Program-made: the position numbers and the translations under genes
Shown: piece by piece, positions 11,142 to 20,940 of the stretch
How the letters are laid out: each line of letters begins with the position of its first letter
How positions within the stretch are numbered: the stretch's first letter is position 1
Notes under the pieces: generated by a model
What the model was told of the DNA's origin: nothing
What the model saw: only the letters and a program-made list of their open reading frames with translations
The model's database searches: none
Source: Microlunatus phosphovorus NM-1
GTDB lineage: Bacteria; Actinomycetota; Actinomycetes; Propionibacteriales; Propionibacteriaceae
Length of the DNA stretch: 64,000 bases
Direction: 5' to 3'
Assembly: GCF_000270245.1 (NCBI RefSeq)
Contig: NC_015635.1
Location: 5,332,001 to 5,396,000 of the forward strand

Positions 11142-12407
11142 TCAGCGCCCAGTGCCGGCGTAGACCACGGCCTCCTCTTCGGCGTCCAGGCCGAAGGCGG
11201 TGTGGGCGGCGGCCACGGCTCGATCGACGTCGTCGGTGTCGACGACGACCGAGATCCGGATCTCGGAGGTGGAGATCATCTCGATGTTGACCCCGACCTC
11301 GGCCAGTGCGGTGAAGAACCTGGCGGTCACGCCGGGATGCGAGCGCATTCCGACGCCGACCACCGAGACCTTGCCGATCCGGTCGTCGTACAAGATGTCG
11401 GAGAAGCCCAGTTCATCCTGCAGTTGCCTCAGCGCGGCGATCGCGGTCGCACCATCGGTCTTCGGCAGCGTGAAGGAGATATCGGTGCGATGAGTCTCCA
11501 CCGCCGACACGTTCTGCACGATCATGTCGATGTTGATGTCGGCGGCGGCCACGGCCTCGAAGATGCGAGCCGCCTCACCGACCACGTCGGGCACCCCGAC
11601 GATGGTGATCTTGGCCTCGCTGCGGTCGTGCGCAACGCCCGAGATGATCGCCTGCTCCATCTGGCTTCCTTCCTCCCAGTCTTCGACCCAGGTGCCGTCC
11701 TTGTCGGTGAACGAGGACCGGACGTGCACCTTCACGTGCTCACGGCGCGCGTACTCCACACAACGCAAGTGCAGGATCTTGGCCCCGCACGCTGCCATCT
11801 CCAGCATCGTCTCGTACGAGATCCGCGGGATCCGCCGCGCGCTCGGCACGATCCGCGGGTCGGCGGTGAACACGCCGTCGACATCGGTGTAGATCTCGCA
11901 GTGGTCGGCGCCGAGCGAGGCCGCCAGCGCGACCGCGGTGGTGTCCGACGCACCCCGACCCAGGGTGGTCACGTCCTTGGTGTCTTGAGCAACGCCTTGG
12001 AAGCCGGCCACGATCACGATGTCGCCCTTCTCCAGGGCTTTGGTGATCCGACCAGGGGTGATGTCGATGATGCGGGCGTTGCCGTGCGTGCCGGTGGTGA
12101 TGATGCCCGCCTGTGAACCGGTCAGCGAACGAGCCTTCAGGCCCTGATCGGCGATCGCCATGGCGAGCAGCGCCGCGCTCATCCGCTCGCCGGCGGTGAG
12201 CAGCATGTCCAACTCACGGGGCGGAGGCTGCGGGGACACCTTGAGCGCGAGGTCCATCAGATCGTCGGTGGTGTCGCCCATCGCCGAGATGACCACGACC
12301 ACGTCATGACCCAACTGGCGAGTTGCGACGATCCGCTTCGCCACGCGCTTGATGCTCTCCGCATCCGCGACCGACGAACCGCCGTACTTCTGGACTATGC
12401 GGCCCAC
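11142..12407 (-). CDS. lysC: Aspartate kinase
   Basis: 421 residues, standard length for a monofunctional aspartokinase. The N-terminal kinase domain begins [10 protein letters not shown] (the KYGG/KFGG ATP site) and contains [14 protein letters not shown] and the aspartate/nucleotide segment [16 protein letters not shown]. Two ACT domains fill the C-terminus (from about residue 265) and would bind lysine/threonine for feedback control. It phosphorylates L-aspartate, the first step to Lys, Thr, Met and diaminopimelate. In many actinomycetes this gene overlaps an internal start for the beta subunit and is followed by asd; no asd is present here. GTG start. The next gene upstream is divergent. 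Confidence 0.95.
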   Translation of the reverse strand: MGRIVQKYGGSSVADAESIKRVAKRIVATRQLGHDVVVVISAMGDTTDDLMDLALKVSPQPPPRELDMLLTAGERMSAALLAMAIADQGLKARSLTGSQAGIITTGTHGNARIIDITPGRITKALEKGDIVIVAGFQGVAQDTKDVTTLGRGASDTTAVALAASLGADHCEIYTDVDGVFTADPRIVPSARRIPRISYETMLEMAACGAKILHLRCVEYARREHVKVHVRSSFTDKDGTWVEDWEEGSQMEQAIISGVAHDRSEAKITIVGVPDVVGEAARIFEAVAAADINIDMIVQNVSAVETHRTDISFTLPKTDGATAIAALRQLQDELGFSDILYDDRIGKVSVVGVGMRSHPGVTARFFTALAEVGVNIEMISTSEIRISVVVDTDDVDRAVAAAHTAFGLDAEEEAVVYAGTGR

Positions 12408-12571
12408 GCCGCCTCCCTACTCTCCGCTCGGCTCTGTCATCTCTCCTCGGGCTCCCGCCGCTGGAAATCCGCAGGCAACTCTATGCCCTCCCGGCCACCG
12501 AGGGCGGCGATCTGGACCGGCCGAGACGCGGCTTGCCGGCAGGTGGGGTTTCCACTGACTACTCTCGACCC

Positions 12572-13618
12572 GTGACCACCCCCGTACCATCCCTGAGCCG
12601 CCGCCTGTTCCTCGGCGGCTCGTTGTCGGCGATCCTGCTCGGCGGTCTGGCCGCCTGCAGCGACAAGAAAGTGGAATCGTCGGAGTCGCCGACTGGGCCG
12701 AGCCCGGCGTCGAACCCGGCCTTCCCGGCGACGGTCGAGCACAAGTACGGGACGACCACGATCAAGGCGGCACCGCAGCGGATCGTGGTCGTCGGTTTCA
12801 CCGAGCAGGACGCACTGCTGGCGCTCGGCGTCGCACCGATCGCGACCACCACAGCGACCTGGGCCGGCGACGACGTGGAGTACAACATCTATCCGTGGGC
12901 GAAGGACAAGCTGGGCGACGCGAAGCCCACCGTGCTGGACTCCACCGAGGGTCTGCAGTACGACCAGATCAAGGCGCTCAAGCCGGACCTGATCATCGGC
13001 ACCAACGCCGGCCTCAGCAAGGACGACTACACCGAGCTGAGCAAGATCGCGCCGACGATCGCCAACAGCGGCACGTACGACAGCGACTGGTACGAGCCCT
13101 GGGACACGCAGACGGAGATGATCGGCGAGGCGGTCGGCAAGGTGCCCGAGGCGAAGCAGCTGATCGCCGATCTGAATCAGCGGTTCGCCGACGCGCAGGC
13201 AGACCATCCCAAGTTCCAGGGGGTCACGGCCGCCTTCGTCCAGGCGCCCTACACCGATGGCAGCGTGATCGCCTGGCCGGCCGGGCTGAGCAGCGACTTC
13301 CTCACCGATCTGGGCTTCGTCATCCCCAAGTCGCTGGACAAATTCGTCGACGAGCAGGTCGCCCAGGCAGAGATCCCGGCCGAGGACACCAAGGTGCTCA
13401 ATGACGCGAAGGTCCTGGTCTGGGGCAACGAAGGTGCCGAGGACGAGGCCGACATCCGCGCTGACAAGGTGCTCAGCCAGCTGGATGCGATGAAGGCCGG
13501 ACGCGTCGTGTTCACCGGGGACACGGTGACCTCAGCAATCTATTTCGGCTCGATCCTGTCCATCCCGTACGTGTTGGACGCCTTGATCCCCAAGCTCGAC
13601 GAGGTCGTACCGGCCTGA
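12572..13618 (+). CDS. Siderophore-type ABC transporter substrate-binding lipoprotein (paralog 1)
   Basis: About 348 residues. The signal has a Tat-like SRRLFLGG and a lipobox ending LGGLAAC, so the protein is an exported lipoprotein. The mature part is a class III (FepB/FhuD-like, TroA-fold) binding protein: RIVVVGFTEQDALLALG and KPDLIIGTNAGLS are the classic lobe motifs, and a long helix linker follows. Such proteins deliver ferric siderophores or related chelates to FecCD-type permeases; no permease lies next to it. GTG 12572 is preferred because the signal peptide starts there; a TACTCT -10-like box lies only 7 bases upstream, suggesting leaderless mRNA. It is strongly similar to the next binding protein, so the pair is a tandem duplication. 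Confidence 0.88.
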   Translation: MTTPVPSLSRRLFLGGSLSAILLGGLAACSDKKVESSESPTGPSPASNPAFPATVEHKYGTTTIKAAPQRIVVVGFTEQDALLALGVAPIATTTATWAGDDVEYNIYPWAKDKLGDAKPTVLDSTEGLQYDQIKALKPDLIIGTNAGLSKDDYTELSKIAPTIANSGTYDSDWYEPWDTQTEMIGEAVGKVPEAKQLIADLNQRFADAQADHPKFQGVTAAFVQAPYTDGSVIAWPAGLSSDFLTDLGFVIPKSLDKFVDEQVAQAEIPAEDTKVLNDAKVLVWGNEGAEDEADIRADKVLSQLDAMKAGRVVFTGDTVTSAIYFGSILSIPYVLDALIPKLDEVVPA

Positions 13619-13648
13619 TCCTCAGGCCAGCCCGAGTCTGCCCTCCCG

Positions 13649-13717
13649 GATCTGCTCGAGTTTGTCGGGCTTGCTCGACCTACAGGTAGAGCGAAGCCGA
13701 CAAGATCGAGCAAATCG
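13649..13717 (+). terminator. Long imperfect hairpin between the tandem binding-protein genes
   Basis: Arms 13649-13680 and 13684-13717 are inverted copies with few mismatches (GATCTGCTCGAG... against ...GATCGAGCAAATC) around a 3-base loop. It sits after the first binding-protein gene and before the iron box of the second, so it is a likely terminator insulating the second promoter. There is no clear U-tract. Confidence 0.6.
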
Positions 13718-13726
13718 ACAAATGGT

Positions 13727-13745
13727 TTAGGTTAGGCTCGCCTAT
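13727..13745 (+). promoter_or_regulatory. DtxR/IdeR-type iron box
   Basis: TTAGGTTAGGCTCGCCTAT matches the established DtxR/IdeR consensus (TTAGGTTAGGCTAACCTAA) at 16 of 19 positions. It ends directly before the ATG of the second binding-protein gene, implying a promoter and operator that overlap a leaderless start and repression when iron is plentiful. Confidence 0.85.
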
Positions 13746-14798
13746 ATGTCCGACCTGGCCAGTTCCGCTCATTCCCGGCCCGTTGCCCGAGTCAGCCGAC
13801 GCCTGCTGCTGGGTGGTTCGCTTTCCGCCGCCCTCGTCGCCGGTCTCGCCGCCTGCAACTCCTCGGCCGCCCCGGCTGGCGAGGAACAGCCCTCGGCCCC
13901 TGCCGCTGCTGTCTTCCCGGTGACGGTGACGCACAAGTACGGAGACACCGTCGTCCCGACCGCCCCGGAACGGATCGTGGTCGTCGGCTTCACCGAACAG
14001 GACATCCTGCTGGCACTCGGCATCACTCCCGTCGCGACCACCGAGTGGTACGGAGACCAGCCGTACGCCGTGTGGCCGTGGGCAACCTCGAAGCTCGGCG
14101 AGGCGAAGCCCGAGGTCATCAGGGCTCCCGACAAGCTGCCACTGGAGAAGATCGCTGCGCTCACGCCCGACCTGATCATCGGCACCAACGCGGGTCTGAG
14201 CAAGGAGGTCTACGACTCCCTCAGCAAGATCGCGCCCACCATCGCCAACAGCGGCAAGTACGACAGCGACTGGTTCGAACCCTGGCCGGTCCAGACGCTC
14301 CTGGTCGGCAAGGCCGTGGGCAAGGAAGCCGAGGCCCAGCAGCTCGTCGACGAGCTGACCAAGAGGTTCGCCGACACGGCAGCCTCGCACCAGCAGTTCG
14401 CCGGGGTGCCGGCGATCTTCCTGCAGTCGCCGTACTACGAGGGTCACGCGATCGCGTACCAGGATGGGCTCAGCACCGACTTCCTGACCGATCTGGGCTT
14501 CGTCATCCCGAAGGAGCTGGACGCCTATGAGCGCGACGGCGAGCAGGCCTTCATCCCCGTCGAGAAGCTGGACGTGCTGAACGCCGGCGACGTACTCATC
14601 TGGGCGACCGAGAACGACAAGTCCGAGGCCGAACTGGCGAAGAACAAGCTGTTCGGCCAGCTGGAGGCGGTGAAAGCCGGGCGGTCGATCTACACCGGCG
14701 CCGAGCTGGCCGGAGCCATCTATTTCGCGACCGTGCTCAGCCTGCCCTATGTGCTCGACGCTCTCGTCCCGCAACTGGAGAAGGCGTTGCCGGCCTGA
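13746..14798 (+). CDS. Iron-siderophore substrate-binding lipoprotein (paralog 2)
   Basis: 350 residues; Tat-like SRRLLLGG signal and lipobox VAGLAAC. The same TroA-fold motifs as the upstream paralog are present (RIVVVGFTEQDILLALG, DLIIGTNAGLSKE, IAPTIANSGKYDSDW), and identity runs along the whole length. Known relatives bind ferric siderophores outside the membrane and hand them to FecCD permeases. The IdeR-like box touching the start codon supports an iron-uptake role. No transport permease or ATPase is adjacent, so this lipoprotein must share a permease encoded elsewhere (the FecCD unit at 47-49 kb is under a different type of box). Confidence 0.9.
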   Translation: MSDLASSAHSRPVARVSRRLLLGGSLSAALVAGLAACNSSAAPAGEEQPSAPAAAVFPVTVTHKYGDTVVPTAPERIVVVGFTEQDILLALGITPVATTEWYGDQPYAVWPWATSKLGEAKPEVIRAPDKLPLEKIAALTPDLIIGTNAGLSKEVYDSLSKIAPTIANSGKYDSDWFEPWPVQTLLVGKAVGKEAEAQQLVDELTKRFADTAASHQQFAGVPAIFLQSPYYEGHAIAYQDGLSTDFLTDLGFVIPKELDAYERDGEQAFIPVEKLDVLNAGDVLIWATENDKSEAELAKNKLFGQLEAVKAGRSIYTGAELAGAIYFATVLSLPYVLDALVPQLEKALPA

Positions 14799-14874
14799 CC
14801 CGGACATCCCAGCCTGACCCGAGCACTGAGGAATGTCACGGCGCGGGTGAGCCGCCCGGTGGGATACTGGCGCG

Positions 14875-15402
14875 GTGAGTGAGCCAGTTCCGCAGCGGAT
14901 CGGCGACGCGGAACGAGACCGCGCCGCGGAGTACCTCCGGGAGCACATGAGCGTCGGTCGACTCACCCAGGACGAATTCGACGAGCGCCTCACCGCGGCA
15001 TTGCAGGCTCGGACCTCCGCTGACCTCGAGCCGCTGTTCGCCGATCTGCCCGCGCCGAAGCCCGGACAGGAGAACGCTTCGACCGGCAGCCCCTGGCCGG
15101 TCTACCAGGCACCGGCTCTCCCGTCACCGACCAGCTATGGCGCAGCCACCTCATCATCGTCATCGGCCCTGCAGCCGATACCGCCGATGCCGAGCAGCAC
15201 GGTCGCCAATGTGTTGGCGACGGTCACCGGCGTGGCCTGGGCCTTGTTCGTCCTCAACTTCATCGTCGGCCCAGGCCTGTGGTGGCTGGTGTTCGTGCCG
15301 ATCGTGTTGTCCTCCATCGCCGGCCAGCAACGGCAGGAACTCAACCGCCGCGAGAAGCTCTGGCGGGAAGCTCAGCATCGCCAACTCCCACCAAACTCGT
15401 AG
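14875..15402 (+). CDS. DUF1707 (SHOCT-like) protein with two membrane helices
   Basis: 175 residues, GTG start. Residues 8-60 form a DUF1707 domain (RIGDAERDRAAEYLREHMSVGRLTQDEFDERL...), a short helical module common in actinomycetes. A Pro/Ser linker is followed by a 2TM-type segment (two hydrophobic helices near 105-150) and a charged C-terminus. The function is unknown; related proteins are membrane-associated. It is 10 bases upstream of the oxidoreductase gene and may be co-transcribed with it. A second DUF1707 protein lies at 55.6-56.3 kb. Confidence 0.8.
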   Translation: MSEPVPQRIGDAERDRAAEYLREHMSVGRLTQDEFDERLTAALQARTSADLEPLFADLPAPKPGQENASTGSPWPVYQAPALPSPTSYGAATSSSSSALQPIPPMPSSTVANVLATVTGVAWALFVLNFIVGPGLWWLVFVPIVLSSIAGQQRQELNRREKLWREAQHRQLPPNS

Positions 15403-15412
15403 GGTGAGTCCC

Positions 15413-16417
15413 ATGGGCGCCGAAGCAGACATCAGATGGGGCATCGTCGGACCGGGCCGGATCGCGGCCAAGGTGATGCCTGACTTCGCGTACGTGCCGA
15501 ATGCGGTCTGCGTGGCCGCGGCCTCCCGCTCCCTCGATCGGGCGCAGGCGTTCGTCGACGAGTTTGGCCTGGAGCGAGCGTACGGGTCGTACGGCGAGCT
15601 GATCGCTGCGCCCGACATCGATGCCCTCTATATCGCCACCCCGCATCCACAGCACCACAAGCTCGCGGTGGCGGCGCTGCAGGCCGGCAAGGCCGTGCTG
15701 GTGGAGAAGACGTTCACTGCAACAGTGGCCGGGGCGGAGGACATCATCGCCACCGCGCGGGCCTGCGACGTCTTCGCCATGGAGGCGATGTGGACCCGAT
15801 TCCAACCGGCGATCATCGCCGCCCGTTCCCTGATCGAGGACGGTGCGATCGGCGAGGTTCGCCAGGTGCAGGCCGATCTCGGCGTCGACCGCCCGTACGA
15901 CGAGTCCGATCGGCTCTTCGACCCCGCCCAAGGGGGCGGTGCGCTGCTGGATCTGGGGGTCTATGTGGTGAGCTTCGCCCAGTATTTCCTGGGCGAGCCC
16001 GACCGGATCGAGGTCACCGGCTCATTGGCCCCGACCGGGGTCGACTGGGAAATCGGGCTCTTGCTGGGCTATGCGGACGGGCGGGCAGCCACGCTGCTCG
16101 GCTCACTGCGACACCACACTCCGGGGGCCGCGCGGATCTTCGGCACCAAGGGATGGATCGAGGTCCCACCGCGCTTCCACCATCCCGACCGCATCGTGCT
16201 ACACCGCAAGGGAGCCGACCCGGAGCAGATCATCCGACCGCCGGACGGAGTGGGCTATTCGCACGAGCTGGCTGAGGCCACCCAATGCCTGCGTGCGGGT
16301 CGGACGGAATCATCGGTGATGCCGCTGTCCGACACTCTTGCCGTGCAGCGGATCCTGAACGAGGCATCCGAGCGACTCGGCGTCTTCCACCGCGAGGACG
16401 ACTCGATCGAGGTCTAG
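15413..16417 (+). CDS. Gfo/Idh/MocA family NAD(P)-dependent oxidoreductase
   Basis: 334 residues. The N-terminal Rossmann fold opens IRWGIVGPGRIAAKV (GxGxxA variant). ALYIATPHPQHHKLAVAALQAGKAVLVEKTFT contains the family EK(P/T) catalytic-lysine segment near residue 95. The C-terminal alpha/beta domain has GGGALLDLGVY. These enzymes oxidise or reduce sugars, inositols and related polyols in the cytoplasm; the substrate cannot be told. ATG 15413 fits the domain start and follows GGGTGAG. It stands just after a DUF1707 gene, with no sugar-uptake genes beside it. Confidence 0.88.
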   Translation: MGAEADIRWGIVGPGRIAAKVMPDFAYVPNAVCVAAASRSLDRAQAFVDEFGLERAYGSYGELIAAPDIDALYIATPHPQHHKLAVAALQAGKAVLVEKTFTATVAGAEDIIATARACDVFAMEAMWTRFQPAIIAARSLIEDGAIGEVRQVQADLGVDRPYDESDRLFDPAQGGGALLDLGVYVVSFAQYFLGEPDRIEVTGSLAPTGVDWEIGLLLGYADGRAATLLGSLRHHTPGAARIFGTKGWIEVPPRFHHPDRIVLHRKGADPEQIIRPPDGVGYSHELAEATQCLRAGRTESSVMPLSDTLAVQRILNEASERLGVFHREDDSIEV

Positions 16418-16553
16418 GCGTGGTCTAAGGCGGCCAACCTGCGTACGTTCTTGGCCCCGCGGCGCCAGACGCCCGAGCCGCGCACCTGACAGCCCGCGGG
16501 GCTCGTCGGATTCGAGTGTCGAGATGTCCCTACCGTGCGAATTGACCGGTGGC

Positions 16554-17153
16554 TCACGCGTCGATGTAGCGGCGGCCCTCGAAGGCACGTCCCAGGGTGA
16601 CCTCGTCGGCATACTCCAGATCGCCACCGACAGGCAGGCCGCTCGCCAGCCGACTGACCCGCACACCCATCGGGATCAGCAGCCGGCTCAGATAGGTGGC
16701 CGTGGCCTCGCCCTCGAGATTCGGGTCGGTGGCGAGAATGACCTCGGTGACCACGCCATCGGCGAGCCGCAGGCAGAGCTCGCGGATCTTCAGGTCGCCG
16801 GGTCCGATGCCATCGATCGGGCTGATCGCGCCACCGAGCACGTGGTAGCGCCCGCGGAACTCCCGAGTCCGCTCCACCGCGACGACGTCCTTGGACTCCT
16901 CGACCACACAGATCAGCGACGGATCCCGCCGGGGATCACGGCAGACCCGGCACTGTGTCTCCTCCGACACGTTGAAGCAGATCTCGCAGAACTTGACGGT
17001 GTCCTTGACCAGCCGCAGGGTGTCGGCCAGCCGCAGCACATCTTCCGCGTCGGCCGCGAGGATGTGGAACGCAAGTCGTTGCGCGCTCTTCGGACCGATG
17101 CCGGGCAGTCGGCCGAGCTCATCGATCAGGTCCTGGACCGGGCCTTCGTACAC
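16554..17153 (-). CDS. recR: Recombination mediator protein RecR
   Basis: 199 residues, full length. The helix-hairpin-helix ([17 protein letters not shown]), the four-cysteine zinc finger (CEICFN...CRVC, residues ~57-72) and the Toprim domain ([14 protein letters not shown], then the conserved [14 protein letters not shown]) are in order. With RecO and RecF it loads RecA on SSB-coated gaps. It is the last gene of the leftward dnaX-ybaB-recR block, 41 bases after ybaB, an arrangement conserved across many bacteria. GTG start. Confidence 0.97.
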   Translation of the reverse strand: MYEGPVQDLIDELGRLPGIGPKSAQRLAFHILAADAEDVLRLADTLRLVKDTVKFCEICFNVSEETQCRVCRDPRRDPSLICVVEESKDVVAVERTREFRGRYHVLGGAISPIDGIGPGDLKIRELCLRLADGVVTEVILATDPNLEGEATATYLSRLLIPMGVRVSRLASGLPVGGDLEYADEVTLGRAFEGRRYIDA

Positions 17154-17194
17154 CTACCTGCGCTCCTTGATGCCGTACGTGTGATCGCCGCAGG

Positions 17195-17530
17195 TCAGAA
17201 CGGCAGCCCGCCACCAAGACCGCCACCAAGACCACCAGCCAGCGGACCGAGCTTTGCGGCCGTCACAGCCTGCACCTGATGATTGGCGTCTCGGACGGCG
17301 GCGACGACCAGGTCGGCCAGTGTCTCCGTGTCCTCGGGATCCGCGGCCTCGGGCTGAATGACCAGGCCGACCAACTCGCCCGTACCGCGCACTGTCGCCG
17401 TCACCAGACCACCACCAGCCGAGCCGGTCACCTCGGTCTCGGCCAGCTCCTGCTGCGCCTGCAGCAGCTGCTGCTGCATCGCCTGGGCCTGAGCCAAGAA
17501 GCCGGACATGTCGCCATCGGACGGAAGCAT
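17195..17530 (-). CDS. ybaB: YbaB/EbfC family nucleoid-associated protein
   Basis: About 111 residues. The N-terminal helix is Gln-rich ([19 protein letters not shown]) and the core is [23 protein letters not shown], both typical of YbaB. The family binds DNA as a dimer and sits between dnaX and recR in most genomes, as here. The C-terminus is a Gly-rich tail (repeated GGLGGG) ending in PF. ATG 17530 is preferred over the upstream GTG 17605 because the family starts at the Gln-rich helix. Confidence 0.93.
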   Translation of the reverse strand: MLPSDGDMSGFLAQAQAMQQQLLQAQQELAETEVTGSAGGGLVTATVRGTGELVGLVIQPEAADPEDTETLADLVVAAVRDANHQVQAVTAAKLGPLAGGLGGGLGGGLPF

Positions 17531-17654
17531 CGAAGAACCGTTCTCTCGTGGTGGGCCGTGTTGGTGTGGAATAGGTGGGATCTGAGGATCGCCGGGTGGT
17601 CGCACTCAAGCCTATGTGCCGTACGCCGCCTGAGGTGGGAGTCGAGCGTATGGG

Positions 17655-20231
17655 TCATACCTCATGCGGCTCCTCTCCGATGATCTCCGCGCCGAGCTGC
17701 CGGGCGAGCAGCTCGGTGTGGGACTCCTCGAGATCCTCGATGTTGGAGTCATAGACCGACACCGCCTCATCGCGCAGGTCCTCGACCTCGCCGGAAGCTC
17801 CTACCCCACCTTGTCGGGTCGGTCGGATGCCCTGCCGGGCCTGTTCCCGCCATCGTGGGTCAACCCCGCCCGGCGGTCCACCGCGCTGGCTGTCGTCATC
17901 GCTCCCGCTGTCTCGAGCAGCAGTCTCCGAATGACTGAGGGGACCCGGCTCTGCAGCGCTCGGCGCAGGGGGATTCCAAGCAGGGGCAAGCGCAGCTGAA
18001 CCTGCCGCACTCGCGGTCGGTGTCGAGCCATCGCTGGCCTCGGACGAGCCGCTGCCGAACGAGCCACCGGCGGCCGACCCGCCGGGGGCCCCAGAACCAC
18101 TGCCGACAGGGACTCTGGAGCCACTACCTGGGCCAGGACCTCCTCGGCCACCGGAAGAAACACTCGGGTCGACGATCGTCTCGATCCGCAGATCGACCCC
18201 GAGAGCATCGTTCAGGGCGTCTCGCAAGATGTTCTCGCTGCCGCCCTTGGCGAAGCTGTCCCGCGGACCGATGCCGGCCATCGCCAGCACCAGCACCCCG
18301 TCGCGAACATCGGCGACGTGCGCGTTCTGGCTCAGCAAGATCCAGGTGAATCTGCGCCGACCCTTGACCTCCTCCAGCACCTCCGGCCAGAGCCGCCGGA
18401 CATCGGTCACCGTGAGCTGCTGGCGTCCGGCCGATTGGCCTGCGGCTGGCGGCGCTGCCGTTGGCGACCCGGCAGTCGGCGGCGGTGCGGCAGGCGCTCG
18501 AGGACCGGGCGGTTGGGTTGCCGGCACCTGGGTTGCCGGCACCTGGGGCGGAGCTGACGCCGGCTGGGTCGGGACCGGTGCTGCCGTTCGGTCGGACAGT
18601 CCGCCCCATCCACCGGGCCCCGAACTCGATGTCTGGCTGGGCGGGGCGGCTGGGCGGGGCGTGCTGTCCGCCTGAACGTCCTGTGACTGCGCGGGGGCAC
18701 CTACCGCTCTGGTCGGCTGCAGCGCCGCGCGGGCGGCAGCCGACCCTGACGCCGCTGCCCCAGGCTCGGCCGGCGCGCCTCCTGCCGGAACATCGGCCGG
18801 TCCCGGGCCGGCTGATCCCGAGCCAGTCGGTGTCGGTCCGTCGCCCGCCCCAGTCATCCCGAGCCGCTTCTCGACCCGATCGAGACGAGCATGAATGCCA
18901 CGGCCATCAACGTCGGCGCCAGGCAGCAGGACCCGGGCGCACATCAGCTCCAGGTGAAGCCGCGGTGCGGTCGTGCCACGCATATCCGTCAAGCCCTTGG
19001 CGATCACCTCAGCAGCCCGGGTCAGCTCGCCAGCGCCCAGACCCGCGGCCTGCGACGTGAGCCGTTCGGCCTGGTCAGCAGCGACATCGACCAGTCCGGA
19101 CGTCAAGGCATCCGGCACCGCGGCGACGATCACCAGGTCACGCAGCCGCCTCAGCAGATCCTCCGCGAACCGCTTGGGGTCCTGACCGACCTCGATCACC
19201 TTGTCGACGCAGGCGAACACACCGCCTGCATCGCCGGCCGCGAAGGCGTCCACGAACTCATCGAGCAACGAATCCGGGGTATAGCCGAGCAGCGCGGCTG
19301 CCTGCCGATAGCCAACCCCGTGCTCGTCAGCCCCGCCCAGGAGCTGATCGAGCACCGACAACGAGTCGCGTACCGATCCCGCGCCGGCGCGGACCACCAA
19401 CGGCAGCACTGCCGGTTCCACGGCGATGCCTTCGGCCTCGCACAGTTGCGCCAGGTAGTCGCCCAGCACCTTCGGCGGCACGAGCCGGAACGGATAGTGA
19501 TGGGTACGCGACCGGATGGTGCCGATCACCTTCTCCGGCTCGGTCGTCGCGAAGACGAACTTCACATGCGGCGGCGGCTCCTCGACCAGCTTCAGCAAGG
19601 CATTGAAGCCCTGCGTGGTCACCATGTGCGCCTCGTCGACGATGTAGATCTTGTAGCGGCTTGCCACCGGCGCAAAGAACGCCCGCTCCCGCAGATCCCG
19701 GGCGTCGTCGACACCACCGTGGCTGGCGGCGTCGATCTCGATCACGTCGATGCTGCCCGGGCCACCGCGCGCCAGATCCCGGCAAGACCGGCACTCCCCG
19801 CACGGCTCCGGCCGCGGTCCCTGCTCGCAGTTCAGCGCCCTGGCGAGGATCCGGGCCGAGGTGGTCTTGCCGCAGCCACGCGGTCCGGAGAACAGATAGG
19901 CATGATTGACCCGGTTGTTGGCCAGCGCCCGCTGCAACGGCTCGGTGACGTGCTCCTGGCCGATGACTTGGCTGAAGGTATCCGGCCGATAGCGCCGATA
20001 GAGGGCCAGCGGCGGTGCGGACGCTGAGGAGGCGGTCGCCTCGGTGGGACGGGCAGTCGGAGGCTGATCATCCGGAGCGGACGGCTCGCCCTCGTCGGCC
20101 CCTTCGAGCCCCTCCTCGGCCCCTTCGAACAGGGCCTCCTCCTGGCTGAACTCCGGCAGATCCGGCGGCAGATCGGCGTCATCGGGCGCATCCCAGCGGC
20201 CGGCGCCCTCGGCCGTCTCAGACCACGTCAT
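17655..20231 (-). CDS. dnaX: DNA polymerase III subunit gamma/tau
   Basis: About 858 residues. The clamp-loader AAA+ domain starts near residue 75 (LALYRRYRPDTFSQVIGQEHV), with Walker A GPRGCGKT, a zinc module (C-x8-CGEC-x2-C), Walker B/DEAH (IYIVDEAHM) and sensor segments (FATTEPEKVI, TRSRTHHY). A long Pro/Ala/Ser/Gly-rich linker precedes a C-terminal tau-like domain (LTVTDVRRLWPEVLEEVKGRR). It organises the clamp loader in the replisome. An acidic ~70-residue extension precedes the AAA+ domain, which is unusual. ATG 20231 is chosen; 20285 is possible. No slippery heptamer for a gamma form was noticed. Confidence 0.95.
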   Translation of the reverse strand: MTWSETAEGAGRWDAPDDADLPPDLPEFSQEEALFEGAEEGLEGADEGEPSAPDDQPPTARPTEATASSASAPPLALYRRYRPDTFSQVIGQEHVTEPLQRALANNRVNHAYLFSGPRGCGKTTSARILARALNCEQGPRPEPCGECRSCRDLARGGPGSIDVIEIDAASHGGVDDARDLRERAFFAPVASRYKIYIVDEAHMVTTQGFNALLKLVEEPPPHVKFVFATTEPEKVIGTIRSRTHHYPFRLVPPKVLGDYLAQLCEAEGIAVEPAVLPLVVRAGAGSVRDSLSVLDQLLGGADEHGVGYRQAAALLGYTPDSLLDEFVDAFAAGDAGGVFACVDKVIEVGQDPKRFAEDLLRRLRDLVIVAAVPDALTSGLVDVAADQAERLTSQAAGLGAGELTRAAEVIAKGLTDMRGTTAPRLHLELMCARVLLPGADVDGRGIHARLDRVEKRLGMTGAGDGPTPTGSGSAGPGPADVPAGGAPAEPGAAASGSAAARAALQPTRAVGAPAQSQDVQADSTPRPAAPPSQTSSSGPGGWGGLSDRTAAPVPTQPASAPPQVPATQVPATQPPGPRAPAAPPPTAGSPTAAPPAAGQSAGRQQLTVTDVRRLWPEVLEEVKGRRRFTWILLSQNAHVADVRDGVLVLAMAGIGPRDSFAKGGSENILRDALNDALGVDLRIETIVDPSVSSGGRGGPGPGSGSRVPVGSGSGAPGGSAAGGSFGSGSSEASDGSTPTASAAGSAALAPAWNPPAPSAAEPGPLSHSETAARDSGSDDDSQRGGPPGGVDPRWREQARQGIRPTRQGGVGASGEVEDLRDEAVSVYDSNIEDLEESHTELLARQLGAEIIGEEPHEV

Positions 20232-20285
20232 GCCCTCACCCACGCAACGCACCCTATGCCCCACCTCAGACAGTGTCTTCGTCAC

Positions 20286-20940
20286 TCGCTGCTCGGGGGC
20301 GTAGGTCAGCTCTGTGGTCGGGCTCGGCCGGACCTGTGAGTGGCGCGGGCAGCCCGCCGTCGTGTTGGTCGTCTGTGGCCCACGGGCACCAGACGTACGG
20401 GTCTTCCGTCTGATCCACGGTCACTTATGGCCGTGGCGCCGGGGCCGGGGGGAAACCGTGCGCCGGGCACGGCTGACTGCCGATCATCTTGGGCCCGTCG
20501 GCGCGGCCCGATCGCAACTTCGCACCAACTGCTATCACTGCGCACCACGTACGCGGGGTGCGAAGTTGCATCAGCTGGTGCGAAGTGGGGATTGGGGTGG
20601 CTGACCTGCGGTCGCCGGTCCGGCTGGCGCCGCCAGCCAAAGATGTACGCGGCCCTGACGGGATGCTGAGTCGTTTCGCGCCGCCGGGCCACCGACGACC
20701 ACCAGTTGCGCGTGCGCGGCGTACGGTTTGCGCCACCGGGCCACGGACGGTCGTTGAGCGGACGCGCACGGCGTACCTCTCGCGCCGCGGGGCCACAGAC
20801 AAGCGCCGGAGCGGTGACCTCTGGCTCTGTCAGGTGGGATCGCTGATCGAGAAGGAGGCAAGGCACCTGTTCACGGCCGAAACAGGTGCCAAACCTCCTT
20901 CTCGCGAGCGGGGTAGCAGCAGCTGGTGCGAAGTCGGAAC
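20286..20940. repeat. Gene-free stretch with copy 1 of a ~400-bp dispersed repeat
   Basis: No convincing gene lies between dnaX and the MFS gene. Bases ~20515-20920 are closely similar to the reverse complement of ~59425-59770, including shared runs such as CTGATCGAGAAGGAGG and GTCGCCGGTCCGGCTGGCGC; this copy has an extra ~45 bases near 20640-20690. It opens with palindromic units built on ACTTCGCACC/GGTGCGAAGT (20515-20592) and closes with the large hairpin 20848-20904. Peptides encoded here in some frames look gene-like only because the repeat lacks stops. Confidence 0.8.
20848..20904 (-). terminator. Large two-tier hairpin inside the repeat, downstream of the MFS gene
   Basis: Outer stem of 11 bp (CGAGAAGGAGG / CCTCCTTCTCG), a 3/3 internal loop, inner stem of 10 bp (GGCACCTGTT / AACAGGTGCC) and a 9-base loop. 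It lies 37 bases beyond the MFS stop, so it may end that transcript. The same hairpin recurs at 59426-59482. Confidence 0.65.
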
